A stretch of 64,000 bases of DNA from Pseudodesulfovibrio sp. zrk46. Its GTDB lineage: Bacteria > Desulfobacterota > Desulfovibrionia > Desulfovibrionales > Desulfovibrionaceae. The DNA is taken from contig NZ_CP051216.1 in the NCBI RefSeq assembly GCF_012516435.1, positions 2,701,669-2,765,668 of the forward strand. The letters run 5' to 3'. The translations under genes were made by a program, and so were the position numbers. The notes below the pieces were generated by a model, which did no database searches, was not told where the DNA came from, and was given only the letters and a program-made list of their open reading frames with translations. Each line of letters starts with the position of its first letter. Position 1 is the first letter of the stretch. Below are positions 44,746-53,538 of the stretch, one piece after another.

Positions 44746-45222
44746 CTAGCAGTTTCCGGCGACTTCCTCGTCGTCACTGCTTTGCTGAGCGATCTTGGAC
44801 ATTTGGGCGCGGATGTAGTTGGCGGCCAAATCTCCGAGGTCGTTGTTGCCGGAAGCGGCGAGGCCGTGCTGCTTGAGATCTTCGTCGATCTGCTTTTCCA
44901 TTTTCGCGGATTCAAGGAACATGATGTAGGCCAGAACAAGGGCGGCGTTGTTGTCGTCAGAGCCGTCGCAGAGGAGTTCGATGTTCTTTACGGGGACGGT
45001 TTCCAGCAGGCGGTCGATGAACATGGTGATCCACTTCATATAGAGGTCGTGCATCAGCGGCGGAATCAGACTGGCCACCTGTTCTGTTGCGTTGCCTGCT
45101 GTGCCGGTCACGGCCATGAATTCGTTGAGGGCCTCGAGGCGCTTGCCTTCGTCCTGCTCCTCAACCTTGTTGATGATCACCGAAAAAATGTGTTCACGAA
45201 TCTGTTTTTGGTCCATCGACAT
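44746..45222 (-). CDS. hypothetical soluble protein, 158 aa
   Basis: An acidic, mostly helical cytoplasmic protein without recognisable domain. The frame opens at 45285; ATG 45222 (MSMDQKQ) is preferred, with GGAGA upstream, and ATG 45216 is also possible. Hydrophobic helices such as VLAYIMFLESAKMEKQIDED and the Ser/Asp-rich C-terminus suggest a small regulatory or structural role, but no function can be stated. It has its own terminator. Confidence 0.7.
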   Translation of the reverse strand: MSMDQKQIREHIFSVIINKVEEQDEGKRLEALNEFMAVTGTAGNATEQVASLIPPLMHDLYMKWITMFIDRLLETVPVKNIELLCDGSDDNNAALVLAYIMFLESAKMEKQIDEDLKQHGLAASGNNDLGDLAANYIRAQMSKIAQQSSDDEEVAGNC

Positions 45223-45375
45223 GTATCTGCTGTCTCCGAAAAAAGTTGCATACACGCCCGGTTGGGCGGAAACACTGTAGCCCAATGTGACGGATCGAGC
45301 AAGAGGAGCAGAAAGAATGTATGAGTATAGATTTATCGTATAGACGATATATATTATCGATGATACTGTATTGTC

Positions 45376-45786
45376 ATGTTGCGCGTGCTGATGCTTGTTC
45401 TTCTTTGCTTCTTTTGTCCATCTTCCTATGCCGCTGACGGGATGGTGGTGGAGTTGGTGCGCGTGGTGGATGGTGATACTTTTGTCGTGAACATTGCGGG
45501 GTGGCCGGATGTGGTCGGACGTGAAATCGGCGTACGGTTAGCCGGGTGTGATACCCCGGAACTGCGGGACAAACGGCCTGCTATCAAGATCATGGCGTAT
45601 CAAGCAAAAGAGGCTTTGGGGTTACTTCTCACGCAGGCCAAGACGGTTGAGCTGCGTAATATCCGTCGGGGTAAGTATTTTCGTCTTGTTGCCGATGTAT
45701 TTGCTGATGATACCGATGTCGCTGCCATCTTAATCGCAGCAGGCCTGGCCCAGCCATATCACGGTGGTCGCCGACCTTGCTGGTGA
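45376..45786 (+). CDS. exported thermonuclease-like (SNase) protein
   Basis: A 136-residue protein with a signal peptide (LRVLMLVLLCFFCPSSYAADG). The staphylococcal-nuclease OB-fold is shown by VVDGDTFVV, IGVRLAGCDTPELR (metal and substrate Asp and Arg), KEALGLLL and RLVADVFADDTDVAAILIAAGLAQPY. It is short for the family but has the core, including the catalytic Arg-containing strands. It probably acts in the periplasm or outside on DNA/RNA. Start ATG 45376 has no strong ribosome site. It is 88 bp upstream of an unrelated permease. Confidence 0.85.
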   Translation: MLRVLMLVLLCFFCPSSYAADGMVVELVRVVDGDTFVVNIAGWPDVVGREIGVRLAGCDTPELRDKRPAIKIMAYQAKEALGLLLTQAKTVELRNIRRGKYFRLVADVFADDTDVAAILIAAGLAQPYHGGRRPCW

Positions 45787-45874
45787 CCGCGGAAAGCCTC
45801 CTGTTTCCCGTTTCCTTTCATAAAAAAAGGGCGTACATCCACCGGAAATACACGCACTATTTCCGGAGGCCGTC

Positions 45875-47161
45875 GTGGAATCTCTCTTGCTCAAACTCCT
45901 GCCGTTCATAAAGGTATTATCTGCATTCGTCGTCATGCTGGTGGGCATCCGTTTCCGTCTTGGGGTGGGGATTTCCATCCTGATTGGCGGGGGCGTGATG
46001 GCTTTTCTGTTTGGGCTTGGTTTGGGTGAGTGGGCCGATGCTGGCGTAGTGGCTTTGACACAGGATAAGTTCCTCTTTCTCGCTGCTATCATAGGCCTTA
46101 TCCTTATTCTTTCCGACGCCATGGAGCGGTCCAATCAGTCTCGTCGGCTCATGGATTCGCTTTCGGGGTATTTGACCAGTCCTCGTCTACGTCTTGTATT
46201 CTTTCCGGCCCTTATCGGGCTTCTGCCCATGCCCGGTGGTGCGGTGTTCTCCGCTCCCATGGTCAAGAATGTGTCTGAAGATATGCGGGTCAGAAATTCG
46301 GACCGTGCCGTGGTCAACTACTGGTTTCGCCATGTCTGGGAACTGTGTTGGCCTTTGTACCCCGGAATAATTCTGACTGTCTCTTTGGCGGATATTTCCA
46401 TTGGCGAACTCTTGTCGCTGACATGGCCCGGGACTGTTGTGATGCTTGCAGCAGGGTGGTTCTTCTTCCTGAGGCCCGGCGTTCTGGGCAAAGGGGAGCT
46501 CATGGCTCCTCAGCCGGTTACAGCACGGAAAAAACGGCATGTGTTTCGTGAAGGTCTGCCCTTGATTGTCGCCATTGTCGGGGCCATTGGCCTTGAGGGC
46601 GTCATATCGGCGTTCCTGCCCGGAGTTGATTTTGAATGGGGCGTTGTTCTGGCCCTTGCTGCAGGTGTTGTCTGTATCATGATGCAGAACAGCAATCTTG
46701 GGATTCCGTTCCTCAAAGACATCATGACCAAGAAGTCCATGTGGTCCATGATCTTTGTTGTGGTGTCGATCTTCATATTCAAGGAAGTGATGCAGGCTGC
46801 GGGTGTTGTGGACGAAATGGCCAAAGCGGCTGGAGGCGGGGCAGCCTTGTTTGCAGCTGCCGTTTTTCTCCCATTCCTTGTAGGCATGGTCGCTGGCATT
46901 ACTATCGCTTATGTGGGCTCAACGTTTCCTTTGCTGATCGCCTTGCTCCACAGTCTTGGCATGCAGGACCAGATCACGTCTTACATGCTGTTGGCCCTTT
47001 TCTCAGGTCTGACCGGAGTGATGGCCTCGCCTATTCACATCTGTCTTATTCTTACTTGTCAGTACTTTGAGTGTGATCTGGCCCGTACCTGGCGCAAGCT
47101 CCTACCAGCATGTGCAGTCTTGATGCTTTCAGGCGGAGTACTGTTTTGGTTGTACGTGTGA
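45875..47161 (+). CDS. DUF401 family membrane protein (putative permease)
   Basis: A 428-residue integral membrane protein with about ten hydrophobic segments. The central PALIGLLPMPGGAVFSAPMV and VNYWFRHVWELCWPLYPG are typical of the DUF401 family, and LVGMVAGITIAYVGSTFPLL lies near the end. The family is thought to be a transporter of the ion-transporter superfamily; its substrate is not known. It starts at GTG 45875 with GGAGG five bases upstream. Confidence 0.82.
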   Translation: MESLLLKLLPFIKVLSAFVVMLVGIRFRLGVGISILIGGGVMAFLFGLGLGEWADAGVVALTQDKFLFLAAIIGLILILSDAMERSNQSRRLMDSLSGYLTSPRLRLVFFPALIGLLPMPGGAVFSAPMVKNVSEDMRVRNSDRAVVNYWFRHVWELCWPLYPGIILTVSLADISIGELLSLTWPGTVVMLAAGWFFFLRPGVLGKGELMAPQPVTARKKRHVFREGLPLIVAIVGAIGLEGVISAFLPGVDFEWGVVLALAAGVVCIMMQNSNLGIPFLKDIMTKKSMWSMIFVVVSIFIFKEVMQAAGVVDEMAKAAGGGAALFAAAVFLPFLVGMVAGITIAYVGSTFPLLIALLHSLGMQDQITSYMLLALFSGLTGVMASPIHICLILTCQYFECDLARTWRKLLPACAVLMLSGGVLFWLYV

Positions 47162-47261
47162 ACAATTGCACCAATGCCGAAACGACTTGAACGACGCTTC
47201 GTTTTTTTGTAAAGACGCTATTCTGACCATGGCTGAAAGCAATTTATTAGGGGGCTAATTT

Positions 47262-47639
47262 ATGGACTATGAAGCAATTTTCACGCAGGAGAAGCTGGAG
47301 GCGCTTTTCCCTGCTGAGCGTACCAATGACTTTTTCGAAGCACTCTTTGGCGATGCCGAGGAAGGAGCTTACGACATTGCTCTCGGGTACGCTGGAAATC
47401 GAGGCGACAAGCTGAATTTCGAGCTGCGCCTGACACAGCGTCCAGGCAAGTGCCTGGCCTGCAATCTGACATACGGGCTGCCTCAGGTGTTTGCCCGTCA
47501 TCCCATCATTAACGTGCAGGGCATTGCCGATGCCGCAGCCGAGGCTGCGGGTAAGGGCGGTGCATCCTGGAAGCTGGGCGCGACTCAGGAAATGAGCAAT
47601 CAGCTTCATGTTATTCCGTTTATGGTTGAACTGGGATAG
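47262..47639 (+). CDS. hypothetical protein, 125 aa
   Basis: A soluble protein with no signal or membrane segment. Visible features are FFEALFGDAEEGAYDIALGY, a short CLAC pair that could bind a metal, and a C-terminus QLHVIPFMVELG. I do not recognise a named family. It starts at ATG 47262; the preceding AT-rich sequence has a weak purine tract (AGGGGG). A strong terminator follows, so it is monocistronic. Confidence 0.72.
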   Translation: MDYEAIFTQEKLEALFPAERTNDFFEALFGDAEEGAYDIALGYAGNRGDKLNFELRLTQRPGKCLACNLTYGLPQVFARHPIINVQGIADAAAEAAGKGGASWKLGATQEMSNQLHVIPFMVELG

Positions 47640-47664
47640 TCAGTAGTTCTAGTCTGTTCCGTAT

Positions 47665-47696
47665 GGGGCGTCGGCAATGCCGACGCCCCTTTTTTT
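47665..47696 (+). terminator. terminator after the 125-residue protein
   Basis: GGGGCGTCGGC pairs perfectly with GCCGACGCCCC, loop AAT, followed by seven T residues. Confidence 0.93.
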
Positions 47697-47751
47697 GTGT
47701 CTGGAGGTGGTCTGGGAAAGCTTCAAATATGGTTTTTATTTCAAAAAAAAG

Positions 47752-47780
47752 TTGACCCACGCAATCGATTGGTCTAGTCG
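47752..47780 (+). promoter_or_regulatory. possible promoter of the gntR-hydroxyacid operon
   Basis: TTGACC (47752-47757) and TAGTCG (47775-47780) lie 17 bp apart; the -10 is poor. The operator dyad begins five bases downstream, where it would cover the transcription start. Confidence 0.35.
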
Positions 47781-47784
47781 GGTC

Positions 47785-47799
47785 ATTGGTCCAACCAAT
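47785..47799. promoter_or_regulatory. GntR/FadR-family operator, ATTGGT-N3-ACCAAT
   Basis: ATTGGT and ACCAAT form a perfect 6-bp dyad with a three-base centre. This is the consensus known for PdhR- and LldR-type FadR-subfamily regulators. It sits upstream of the gntR gene here, so autoregulation is the natural reading. A half-site ATTGGT also lies at 47768-47773. Confidence 0.7.
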
Positions 47800-47941
47800 C
47801 AGCGCCTGAGAGGTGTTGGCGCGTTGCGGATTGGTTTGGGCCGGCCCGGGTTGCTGTCTGCACTGGTTGCCACAATGATGTCCAAAATGTGTTGTGCCAG
47901 ATGGCAACCCGGGCTGTCTTGAAACTCCTATGGAGGGAGTC

Positions 47942-48634
47942 ATGTATATCAAGCCGGTTAGCCGGAAGGCCATTTATGAAGATATCGTTCTCCAGATTCG
48001 TGCGATGATCGAACAGGGAGAACTCAAGCCGGGCGACAAGTTGCCGCCCGAGCGTCGACTTGCGGAGATGTTCTCAGTTTCCCGCAATACGGTTCGCGAA
48101 GCCATCAAAGCGCTGGCAGAGAAAGATGTACTGGAAAGTCGTCAGGGTGCCGGCACCTTTGTGCGTGATAGCGATCCCGAGGATTTTGCCGCCAACTTTG
48201 CCGGAGCCATTCTCCGCAGCCAGCCACAGCTCAAAGAAATTTTCGAAGTCCGCAAGCTCATCGAGCCGGAGATCGCTGCATTGGCCGCCCGCAATGCGTC
48301 CCCCAGTGATGTTACATGGCTGGAGAACGTGATCAGTGAGCAGGAAGAGGCTGCCAAAAAAGGAATTTTTGGCGGTGATCTGGACCAACTTTTTCACGAA
48401 ATACTTGCCGAAGCCTCTGGGAACAAGATCATGCGCGCCATGGTGGGCGCACTTCACGAGGAACTCAACGAGAGTCGTGCTGTAGGTTTGCAGTCCAAGG
48501 AGCGGCAAGGTGCATCTCTGGCAGCACATCGAGCTATCGTTGATGCCGTCCGGGAAGGTCGCGTCATGCAGGCTGAAAGAGCCATGCGTGAGCACATTGA
48601 AGAAGTCGAATCAATAGTATTTTCAGCAAAATAA
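47942..48634 (+). CDS. GntR family regulator, FadR subfamily (LldR/PdhR-like)
   Basis: A 230-residue repressor. The N-terminal winged helix shows YEDIVLQIRAMIEQGELKPGDKLPPERRLAEMFSVSRNTVREAIKAL with the QGAGTFV wing. The C-terminal FCD domain has EVRKLIEPEIAALAA, the metal-site HEILAEASGN and AHRAIVDAVREGRVMQAERAMREHIEEV, whose histidines bind a metal and a carboxylate effector. ATG 47942 follows GGAGGGAG; the upstream ATG at 47894 is not needed. The gene precedes an FMN hydroxyacid enzyme by 21 bp, so lactate or a similar acid is a likely effector. Confidence 0.92.
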   Translation: MYIKPVSRKAIYEDIVLQIRAMIEQGELKPGDKLPPERRLAEMFSVSRNTVREAIKALAEKDVLESRQGAGTFVRDSDPEDFAANFAGAILRSQPQLKEIFEVRKLIEPEIAALAARNASPSDVTWLENVISEQEEAAKKGIFGGDLDQLFHEILAEASGNKIMRAMVGALHEELNESRAVGLQSKERQGASLAAHRAIVDAVREGRVMQAERAMREHIEEVESIVFSAK

Positions 48635-48655
48635 GCAACTCTCCATCAGGAGGAA

Positions 48656-49681
48656 ATGATGAAAGAGATCCACGAGAAAGCGCGAGAAATGATGAAGGGC
48701 TACTGTCGTGTCTGCAAAGTTTGTGACGGACGTGCCTGTGTTGGCGAAGTGCCCGGAATGGGCGGTTTGGGAACGGCTGCGTCTTTTAAGAACAATGTCG
48801 CTGCGCTCGCCAAGGTCAAACTGAATATGCGTCTGCTGCATGATGCCGTATCTCCGAATCCCGGCACCACCGTGCTGGGCTATGATCTCGATTTTCCTGT
48901 TATGGCCGCGCCCATTGGCGGCGTGTCCTTCAACATGGGCGGCGGTATCTCTGAAGAAGAATATGCTGACGCAGTGGTCGGCGGTTCCAAGGCTGCTGGT
49001 CTTATTGCTGGCGTGGGCGATGGTGTACCGCCGTTCATCCATGAAGCAGCGTATGCCGCTGTTGAGAAGAGCGATGGTCACGGCATTCCTTTCATCAAGC
49101 CTTGGGAAGGTGATGAAATGGACGAGAAATTCGAAAAGGCCCGTGCCACCGGTTGCAAAGTATTTGGTATGGATGTCGACGCCGCGGGTCTCATCACCCT
49201 GCGTCAGATGGGCCGTCCTGTGTCTCCCAAGGCTCCGGAAGAGTTGTCCAAGATCATCGAGAAGATCCACGGCTGGGGTGCCAAGTTCGTCCTCAAGGGC
49301 ATCATGACCCCGGACGAGGCTCAGTTGGCTGTTGAAGTCGGTGCTGATGCAATCGTGGTTTCCAACCATGGTGGCCGGGTGCTCGACCATGCGCCTGGCT
49401 CTGCTGAGGTTCTGCCCTCCATTGCAGGTGCGGTTTCCGGCAAGATCGACATTCTGGCCGACGGCGGTATCCGCGATGGTGTGGACGTCCTCAAGATGCT
49501 CGCTCTGGGTGCAGATGCCGTGATGATCGGTCGTCCCGTTTCCGTTGCTGCTGTTGGCGGTTTGCAGGAAGGCGTGGAAAAATACTTCGCCACCCTCAAG
49601 GGGCAATTGATTCAGGCAATGGTCCTGACCGGTTCACATACGGTCAAGGATATCAACGCCCATGTCCTTTTCAGCGTATAG
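48656..49681 (+). CDS. FMN-dependent alpha-hydroxyacid dehydrogenase/oxidase with N-terminal Cys cluster
   Basis: A 341-residue TIM-barrel flavoenzyme of the lactate/glycolate oxidase family. PVMAAPIGGVSFNMGGG and VLKGIMT (Lys contacting FMN) are present. The catalytic His is in VVSNHGGRVLDHAP, and DGGIRDGVDVLKMLALGADAVMIGR forms the phosphate site. The N-terminus carries Cys17, Cys20, Cys23 and Cys28 (CRVCKVCDGRAC), absent from the classical oxidases and possibly binding an iron-sulfur cluster or zinc. ATG 48656 and 48659 are adjacent; AGGAGG spacing slightly favours the second. It is co-transcribed with the GntR gene. Confidence 0.88.
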   Translation: MMKEIHEKAREMMKGYCRVCKVCDGRACVGEVPGMGGLGTAASFKNNVAALAKVKLNMRLLHDAVSPNPGTTVLGYDLDFPVMAAPIGGVSFNMGGGISEEEYADAVVGGSKAAGLIAGVGDGVPPFIHEAAYAAVEKSDGHGIPFIKPWEGDEMDEKFEKARATGCKVFGMDVDAAGLITLRQMGRPVSPKAPEELSKIIEKIHGWGAKFVLKGIMTPDEAQLAVEVGADAIVVSNHGGRVLDHAPGSAEVLPSIAGAVSGKIDILADGGIRDGVDVLKMLALGADAVMIGRPVSVAAVGGLQEGVEKYFATLKGQLIQAMVLTGSHTVKDINAHVLFSV

Positions 49682-49692
49682 AACATCAAATT

Positions 49693-49716
49693 GGCCCGCT
49701 TCGAAAGGAGCGGGCC
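49693..49716 (+). terminator. hairpin between hydroxyacid enzyme and TSUP permease
   Basis: GGCCCGCT pairs with AGCGGGCC. The loop contains AAAGG, and no T-run follows. It may be an attenuator, partial terminator or translation-control hairpin for the next gene. Confidence 0.4.
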
Positions 49717-49729
49717 GTATAGTATACCC

Positions 49730-50530
49730 ATGATTACAACATATATTATCTATATTTGCCTTGGGGCATTGGCCGGAGTGCTGGCCGGTCTTCTCGGTAT
49801 CGGCGGCGGGCTGGTCATCGTGCCCATGCTCAATATCGCCTTCGAGTTGCAGAGCTTCCCTGACGTGCACATTCAACATGTCGCGCTGGGAACATCGATG
49901 GCCACCATCATCTTTACTTCGTTGTCAAGCATGTATGCTCACTACAAGCATAATGCCATCAATTGGGACGCCTTCAAGCGCCTGACTCCCGGTATCATCA
50001 CTGGTACGTATCTCGGCGCATGGGTGGCATCCATTCTTTCCACTGGCGTTTTGAAGACGTTCTTCGGTCTGTTCCTGTACTATGTTGCCACGCAGATGCT
50101 TTTCGGAAAGAAGACCTCTGGCTCCCGTGAAATGCCGGGCACTCTAGGTGTCTTCGGCGCTGGTAATGGTATCGGAATCTTTTCCGCGCTTGTCGGCATC
50201 GGTGGCGGTACGTTGACTGTGCCGTTCCTGTCCTGGTGCAACCAGACCATGCATACTGCCATTGCCACGGCCGCAGCCGTAGGACTGCCCATCGCTCTGT
50301 CCGGAACTGCGGGGTATGTCATCAACGGAATGGGTGTGGAAGGTATTCCCGGACCGCACATTGGGTATGTCTATATTCCGGCGTTCCTCGGCATCATCAG
50401 CATGAGCATGTTGACCGCTCCGTGGGGTGCCAAGCTGGCGCATTCCCTGCCTGTGGCCAAGCTTAAGCGCATTTTCGCCATCTTGTTATATATTGTTGGA
50501 ACTAAGATGTTGTGGAGTGTCTTCATGTAG
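49730..50530 (+). CDS. TSUP (TauE/SafE) family permease
   Basis: A 266-residue membrane protein with about eight hydrophobic segments. The repeated glycine-rich motifs GALAGVLAGLLGIGGGLVIVPML and FSALVGIGGGTLTVPFL are the family hallmark. TSUP proteins carry sulfite, sulfoacetate, taurine, lactate or similar anions across the inner membrane. The frame opens at 49691, but ATG 49730 gives the normal N-terminus. No good ribosome site lies before it, the nearest AAAGGAG being inside a hairpin loop 20 bases away. It follows the hydroxyacid enzyme, so an organic-acid or sulfonate substrate is plausible. Confidence 0.88.
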   Translation: MITTYIIYICLGALAGVLAGLLGIGGGLVIVPMLNIAFELQSFPDVHIQHVALGTSMATIIFTSLSSMYAHYKHNAINWDAFKRLTPGIITGTYLGAWVASILSTGVLKTFFGLFLYYVATQMLFGKKTSGSREMPGTLGVFGAGNGIGIFSALVGIGGGTLTVPFLSWCNQTMHTAIATAAAVGLPIALSGTAGYVINGMGVEGIPGPHIGYVYIPAFLGIISMSMLTAPWGAKLAHSLPVAKLKRIFAILLYIVGTKMLWSVFM

Positions 50531-50544
50531 AGTATCCCACCGGG

Positions 50545-51918
50545 ATGCTTACGCGATGGAACGCACATAACGGATATAAGGAATCCCTGATTCTGGGGAT
50601 GCCTCTGGTGATCAGCATGATGTCATCCACTGTGATGACCTTCACTGATCGCATCTTTCTCGGCAACTATTCGCTGGAAGCGCTCAGCGCATCGCTTCCA
50701 GCGAGTATTGCCTCTTTTCTTTTCTTCTCATTTTTTCTCGGCGTCACCGAATACATCGGTGTCTTTGTCTCTCAGTACACTGGAGCTCAGAGGCCTGAAC
50801 GTGTTGGTGCGGCATTGTGGCAGGGCTTGTGGTTTTGCATACCTGCCGGGATATTTCTCTCTTCCCTCTGGTTTATTGCCGAGCCGCTCTTTATGCTGGG
50901 CGGGCATGCGCCTGAAGTGCGTGAGTTGGAGATCGTCTATTTCCGCATTCTGACGCTGGGCGGTGGCCCCGCCTTGGTAGGTGTTACGCTGTCCTGTTTC
51001 TTTTCAGGCCGAGGGCTTACCCGTCCTGTCATGTTGGTGAATATGGCTGCTGCAGGCATCAACATCCCGTTGGACTACTGCCTCATTAATGGATGGGGGC
51101 CGTTTCCTGAACTCGGTATCGTAGGTGCCGGTCTGGCTACTGTCTTCGGCACGATGTTGCCCGCCATCTGTCTTACTTTCATGGTGTTCACCAAGGAGAA
51201 CGAGGAAGCTTTCCGTGTGCGATCGGCACGTCGTTTCTTGCCCGATCTATTCAAGCGTTTCATGCGCTTCGGATTGCCCGGAGGAGTGCAGTTCTTTATC
51301 GACATGTTCGGTATCTCGTTCTTCGTCTTTATGGTGGGCCGCCTCGGTCAGGTCGAATTGGCTGCCACGAATATTGCCATCTCCATCGACACGTTGGCCT
51401 TCCTGCCCATGATCGGCATGAGTATCGCGGCCTCCATTCTCGTAGGGCAGGCCATGGGCAGCGGCAATCCGGACGATGCGGCATATGCCACCAAGTCCGT
51501 GCTACATATTGCCCTGGCTTACATGGCGTTGATGGCCACCCTATTTATCCTTTTTCCCGGGCCGCTTCTGGAGCTTTTCCGTACTCGCGGAGATGCTGGT
51601 GGTGATTTTGCCTTGGTCAAGGAGTCTGGTGTGGTGTTGCTTCGATACGTGGCCGCATTCACGCTCATCGATGCTGTCGCCATTGTGTATATGGGGGGGC
51701 TCAAGGGAGCAGGTGACACCCGGTTCATCATGCGCACCATGTGTTTGGGAGCCTTCGGCTGTCTGGTCATTCCCATTTCCGTCATGACGTGGCTTGGTGT
51801 GGGCGGAGTGCATGGCCCGTGGATTTGTCTGCTTGTCTATGTCGCATTGCTAGCCACGGCATTCATGGTCCGATTCCGCAAGGGCGGTTGGCGAAGCATC
51901 CGGGTGATTGAGCATTAA
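50545..51918 (+). CDS. MATE family efflux transporter
   Basis: A 457-residue exporter with about twelve membrane segments in two related halves. SLILGMPLVISMMSSTVMTFTDRIFLGNYS at the start and RFGLPGGVQFFIDMFGISFF opening the second half are typical MATE features. It expels cationic compounds using a sodium or proton gradient. The frame opens with GTG 50512, inside the TSUP gene; ATG 50545, 15 bases after the TSUP stop, is preferred on length. The ribosome site is weak. It may share the TSUP transcript. Confidence 0.9.
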   Translation: MLTRWNAHNGYKESLILGMPLVISMMSSTVMTFTDRIFLGNYSLEALSASLPASIASFLFFSFFLGVTEYIGVFVSQYTGAQRPERVGAALWQGLWFCIPAGIFLSSLWFIAEPLFMLGGHAPEVRELEIVYFRILTLGGGPALVGVTLSCFFSGRGLTRPVMLVNMAAAGINIPLDYCLINGWGPFPELGIVGAGLATVFGTMLPAICLTFMVFTKENEEAFRVRSARRFLPDLFKRFMRFGLPGGVQFFIDMFGISFFVFMVGRLGQVELAATNIAISIDTLAFLPMIGMSIAASILVGQAMGSGNPDDAAYATKSVLHIALAYMALMATLFILFPGPLLELFRTRGDAGGDFALVKESGVVLLRYVAAFTLIDAVAIVYMGGLKGAGDTRFIMRTMCLGAFGCLVIPISVMTWLGVGGVHGPWICLLVYVALLATAFMVRFRKGGWRSIRVIEH

Positions 51919-52021
51919 GGCGTCGCCGCGTTTTGAGGAGTGCATAACTCGCCAGAAGGGAACTCCCGGTTGCTTGAGTCGAATAAGCTCCTTTCGTCAT
52001 TACGATTATAGATAGTTAAAA

Positions 52022-52055
52022 AAAAGGGGCGCGGTGTATTAACCGCGCCCCTTTT
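52022..52055. terminator. bidirectional terminator between MATE and TolC-type genes
   Basis: AAAAGGGGCGCGGT pairs perfectly with ACCGCGCCCCTTTT, loop GTATTA. It serves both converging genes. Confidence 0.93.
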
Positions 52056-52075
52056 CTATTCGCATGAAAAATGGG

Positions 52076-53401
52076 TTACTTTGCTTCTTTGTCGTAGTTG
52101 CTGGCAGCAACGTCCATGGTCTTTACCAGAGCGCCTTGCAGAGCCAGCAGTTTGTAGAGAGCGAAGTTGGTGTTGGACTGTGAGGTCTCAAGCAGCACCG
52201 AGTTGCTGAACACTTCATTGATGGAGTCGAGGACGTCGAGCAGGGAGCGTTGGCCCACGTTGAACTGCATCATGTACATGTCACGGGATTCCATGCTGTA
52301 CTGGAGCGCTTCCATGTGTTTTTCAACGGACTTGTACGCGGTCTCGTATTCGGTCCATGCCGCGGCGACCTGACGGGTCAGGTCATCTGTCGTATCCTGA
52401 AGGTTGGCCTGCGATTCGCTGATGCGGGACTTTGCGGCCTTGAGGCGGCTGTAGTCAGATCCACCGTTGAACAGATTCCAGGAAACGTTCAGCATGGCGC
52501 GGTTGTCCTGCAGGTAGGTGGCAGCACCGTCCAACTTGTCCGTGTTACGGCTGCTCAGTTCCAAATCTACAGTAGGATAGAAATCAGAGCCGCTCACGCC
52601 CTTGTCCTGATTGGTGGCTTCAAGGTCAGCCTTGGCAACGAGGATCTTGGGGTTATAGGTGAGGCAATTGTCCAGAATGGGAGTCATCTCCTCCGGGACG
52701 TCGCCCAACATGTAATCAGCACTGTCCAGTGCGTCGGCCTTCATGCCGGTTACACGGAAATATTGAGCTTCTGCAGTGCGCAGATTGCCGGTATATGTAA
52801 TGAATGTTGTCTCAGCTCGTGCGACACGGCCTCGGGCCTGCATTTCGTCAGCCTTGCTGCCAGCGCCACCAGCGACACGCTCTACAATTGAAGCGAGCAC
52901 TTCTTTGTGAGCGATGATGTTGTCTTCGGCCAGAGCAACGAGTCTGCGTTCTCGGTCAACATCCATATGGGCACGTACAGCTTCCAGCGCCACAGTCTCG
53001 ACGTTGTCGATCAGGCGGAATTCAGCAGATTTCAGACGAGCTTTGGAACCTTCATATTCATAAAAGCGGTTCATGCCGTCAAATACGTTCTGGGTCAGGC
53101 TGACGGTGGTATCCTTGGCGCTCTTATACCGTTTGTCAGTGCCGTTGAGTCTCGTGGTGGAGCTGCTGTACTTCTGAAAACCGACGCTGGAGGTCAAATC
53201 GAGAGTAGGGAAGAAACGGCCGATGGATGCGCGGAGGTTGTTAGCCTGGGCGTCCCGGTTGTGCAGCAATGATTTGATCTGCGGATGTTGTTTGACCGCA
53301 GCAACAACGCTCTCTTTCAATGAGATCATTCCATCCTCTGCTGCCAGGGCAGGGATGGTGAGCAGCAGTGTTGCGATTATGGTCAGAAGTAGCCGTTTCA
53401 T
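52076..53401 (-). CDS. TolC-family outer-membrane channel (LapE-like)
   Basis: A 441-residue outer-membrane efflux protein. A signal peptide (KRLLLTIIATLLLTIPALA) precedes two homologous OEP helical-barrel halves (AVKQHPQIKSLLHNRDAQANNLRASIGRFFP and, in the second half, LTYNPKILVAKADLEATNQDKGVSGSDFYPTV), the usual signature of TolC/AggA channels. It sits immediately downstream of the giant adhesin on the same strand, separated by a strong hairpin. It is therefore the likely channel for adhesin export together with the ABC and fusion proteins at 10-13.8 kb. Confidence 0.92.
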   Translation of the reverse strand: MKRLLLTIIATLLLTIPALAAEDGMISLKESVVAAVKQHPQIKSLLHNRDAQANNLRASIGRFFPTLDLTSSVGFQKYSSSTTRLNGTDKRYKSAKDTTVSLTQNVFDGMNRFYEYEGSKARLKSAEFRLIDNVETVALEAVRAHMDVDRERRLVALAEDNIIAHKEVLASIVERVAGGAGSKADEMQARGRVARAETTFITYTGNLRTAEAQYFRVTGMKADALDSADYMLGDVPEEMTPILDNCLTYNPKILVAKADLEATNQDKGVSGSDFYPTVDLELSSRNTDKLDGAATYLQDNRAMLNVSWNLFNGGSDYSRLKAAKSRISESQANLQDTTDDLTRQVAAAWTEYETAYKSVEKHMEALQYSMESRDMYMMQFNVGQRSLLDVLDSINEVFSNSVLLETSQSNTNFALYKLLALQGALVKTMDVAASNYDKEAK

Positions 53402-53490
53402 GTGTGGAAAACTTTGTTTAGAAAATGTTTATACATCCATTTAATTCTCTATCGGCAATCGTTCCTAAAGGCAAGGTTAAATCCAAAAGC

Positions 53491-53524
53491 AAGAGGCCCG
53501 GTTTACGTGTAAACCGGGCCTCTT
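53491..53524 (-). terminator. hairpin after the adhesin stop
   Basis: A 15-bp stem, AAGAGGCCCGGTTTA with TAAACCGGGCCTCTT, loop CGTG, lies 15 bp beyond the adhesin stop; the minus-strand tail is TTGCTTTT. It may terminate most adhesin transcripts before tolC. Confidence 0.75.
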
Positions 53525-53538
53525 GTTCTTATTGTTTA

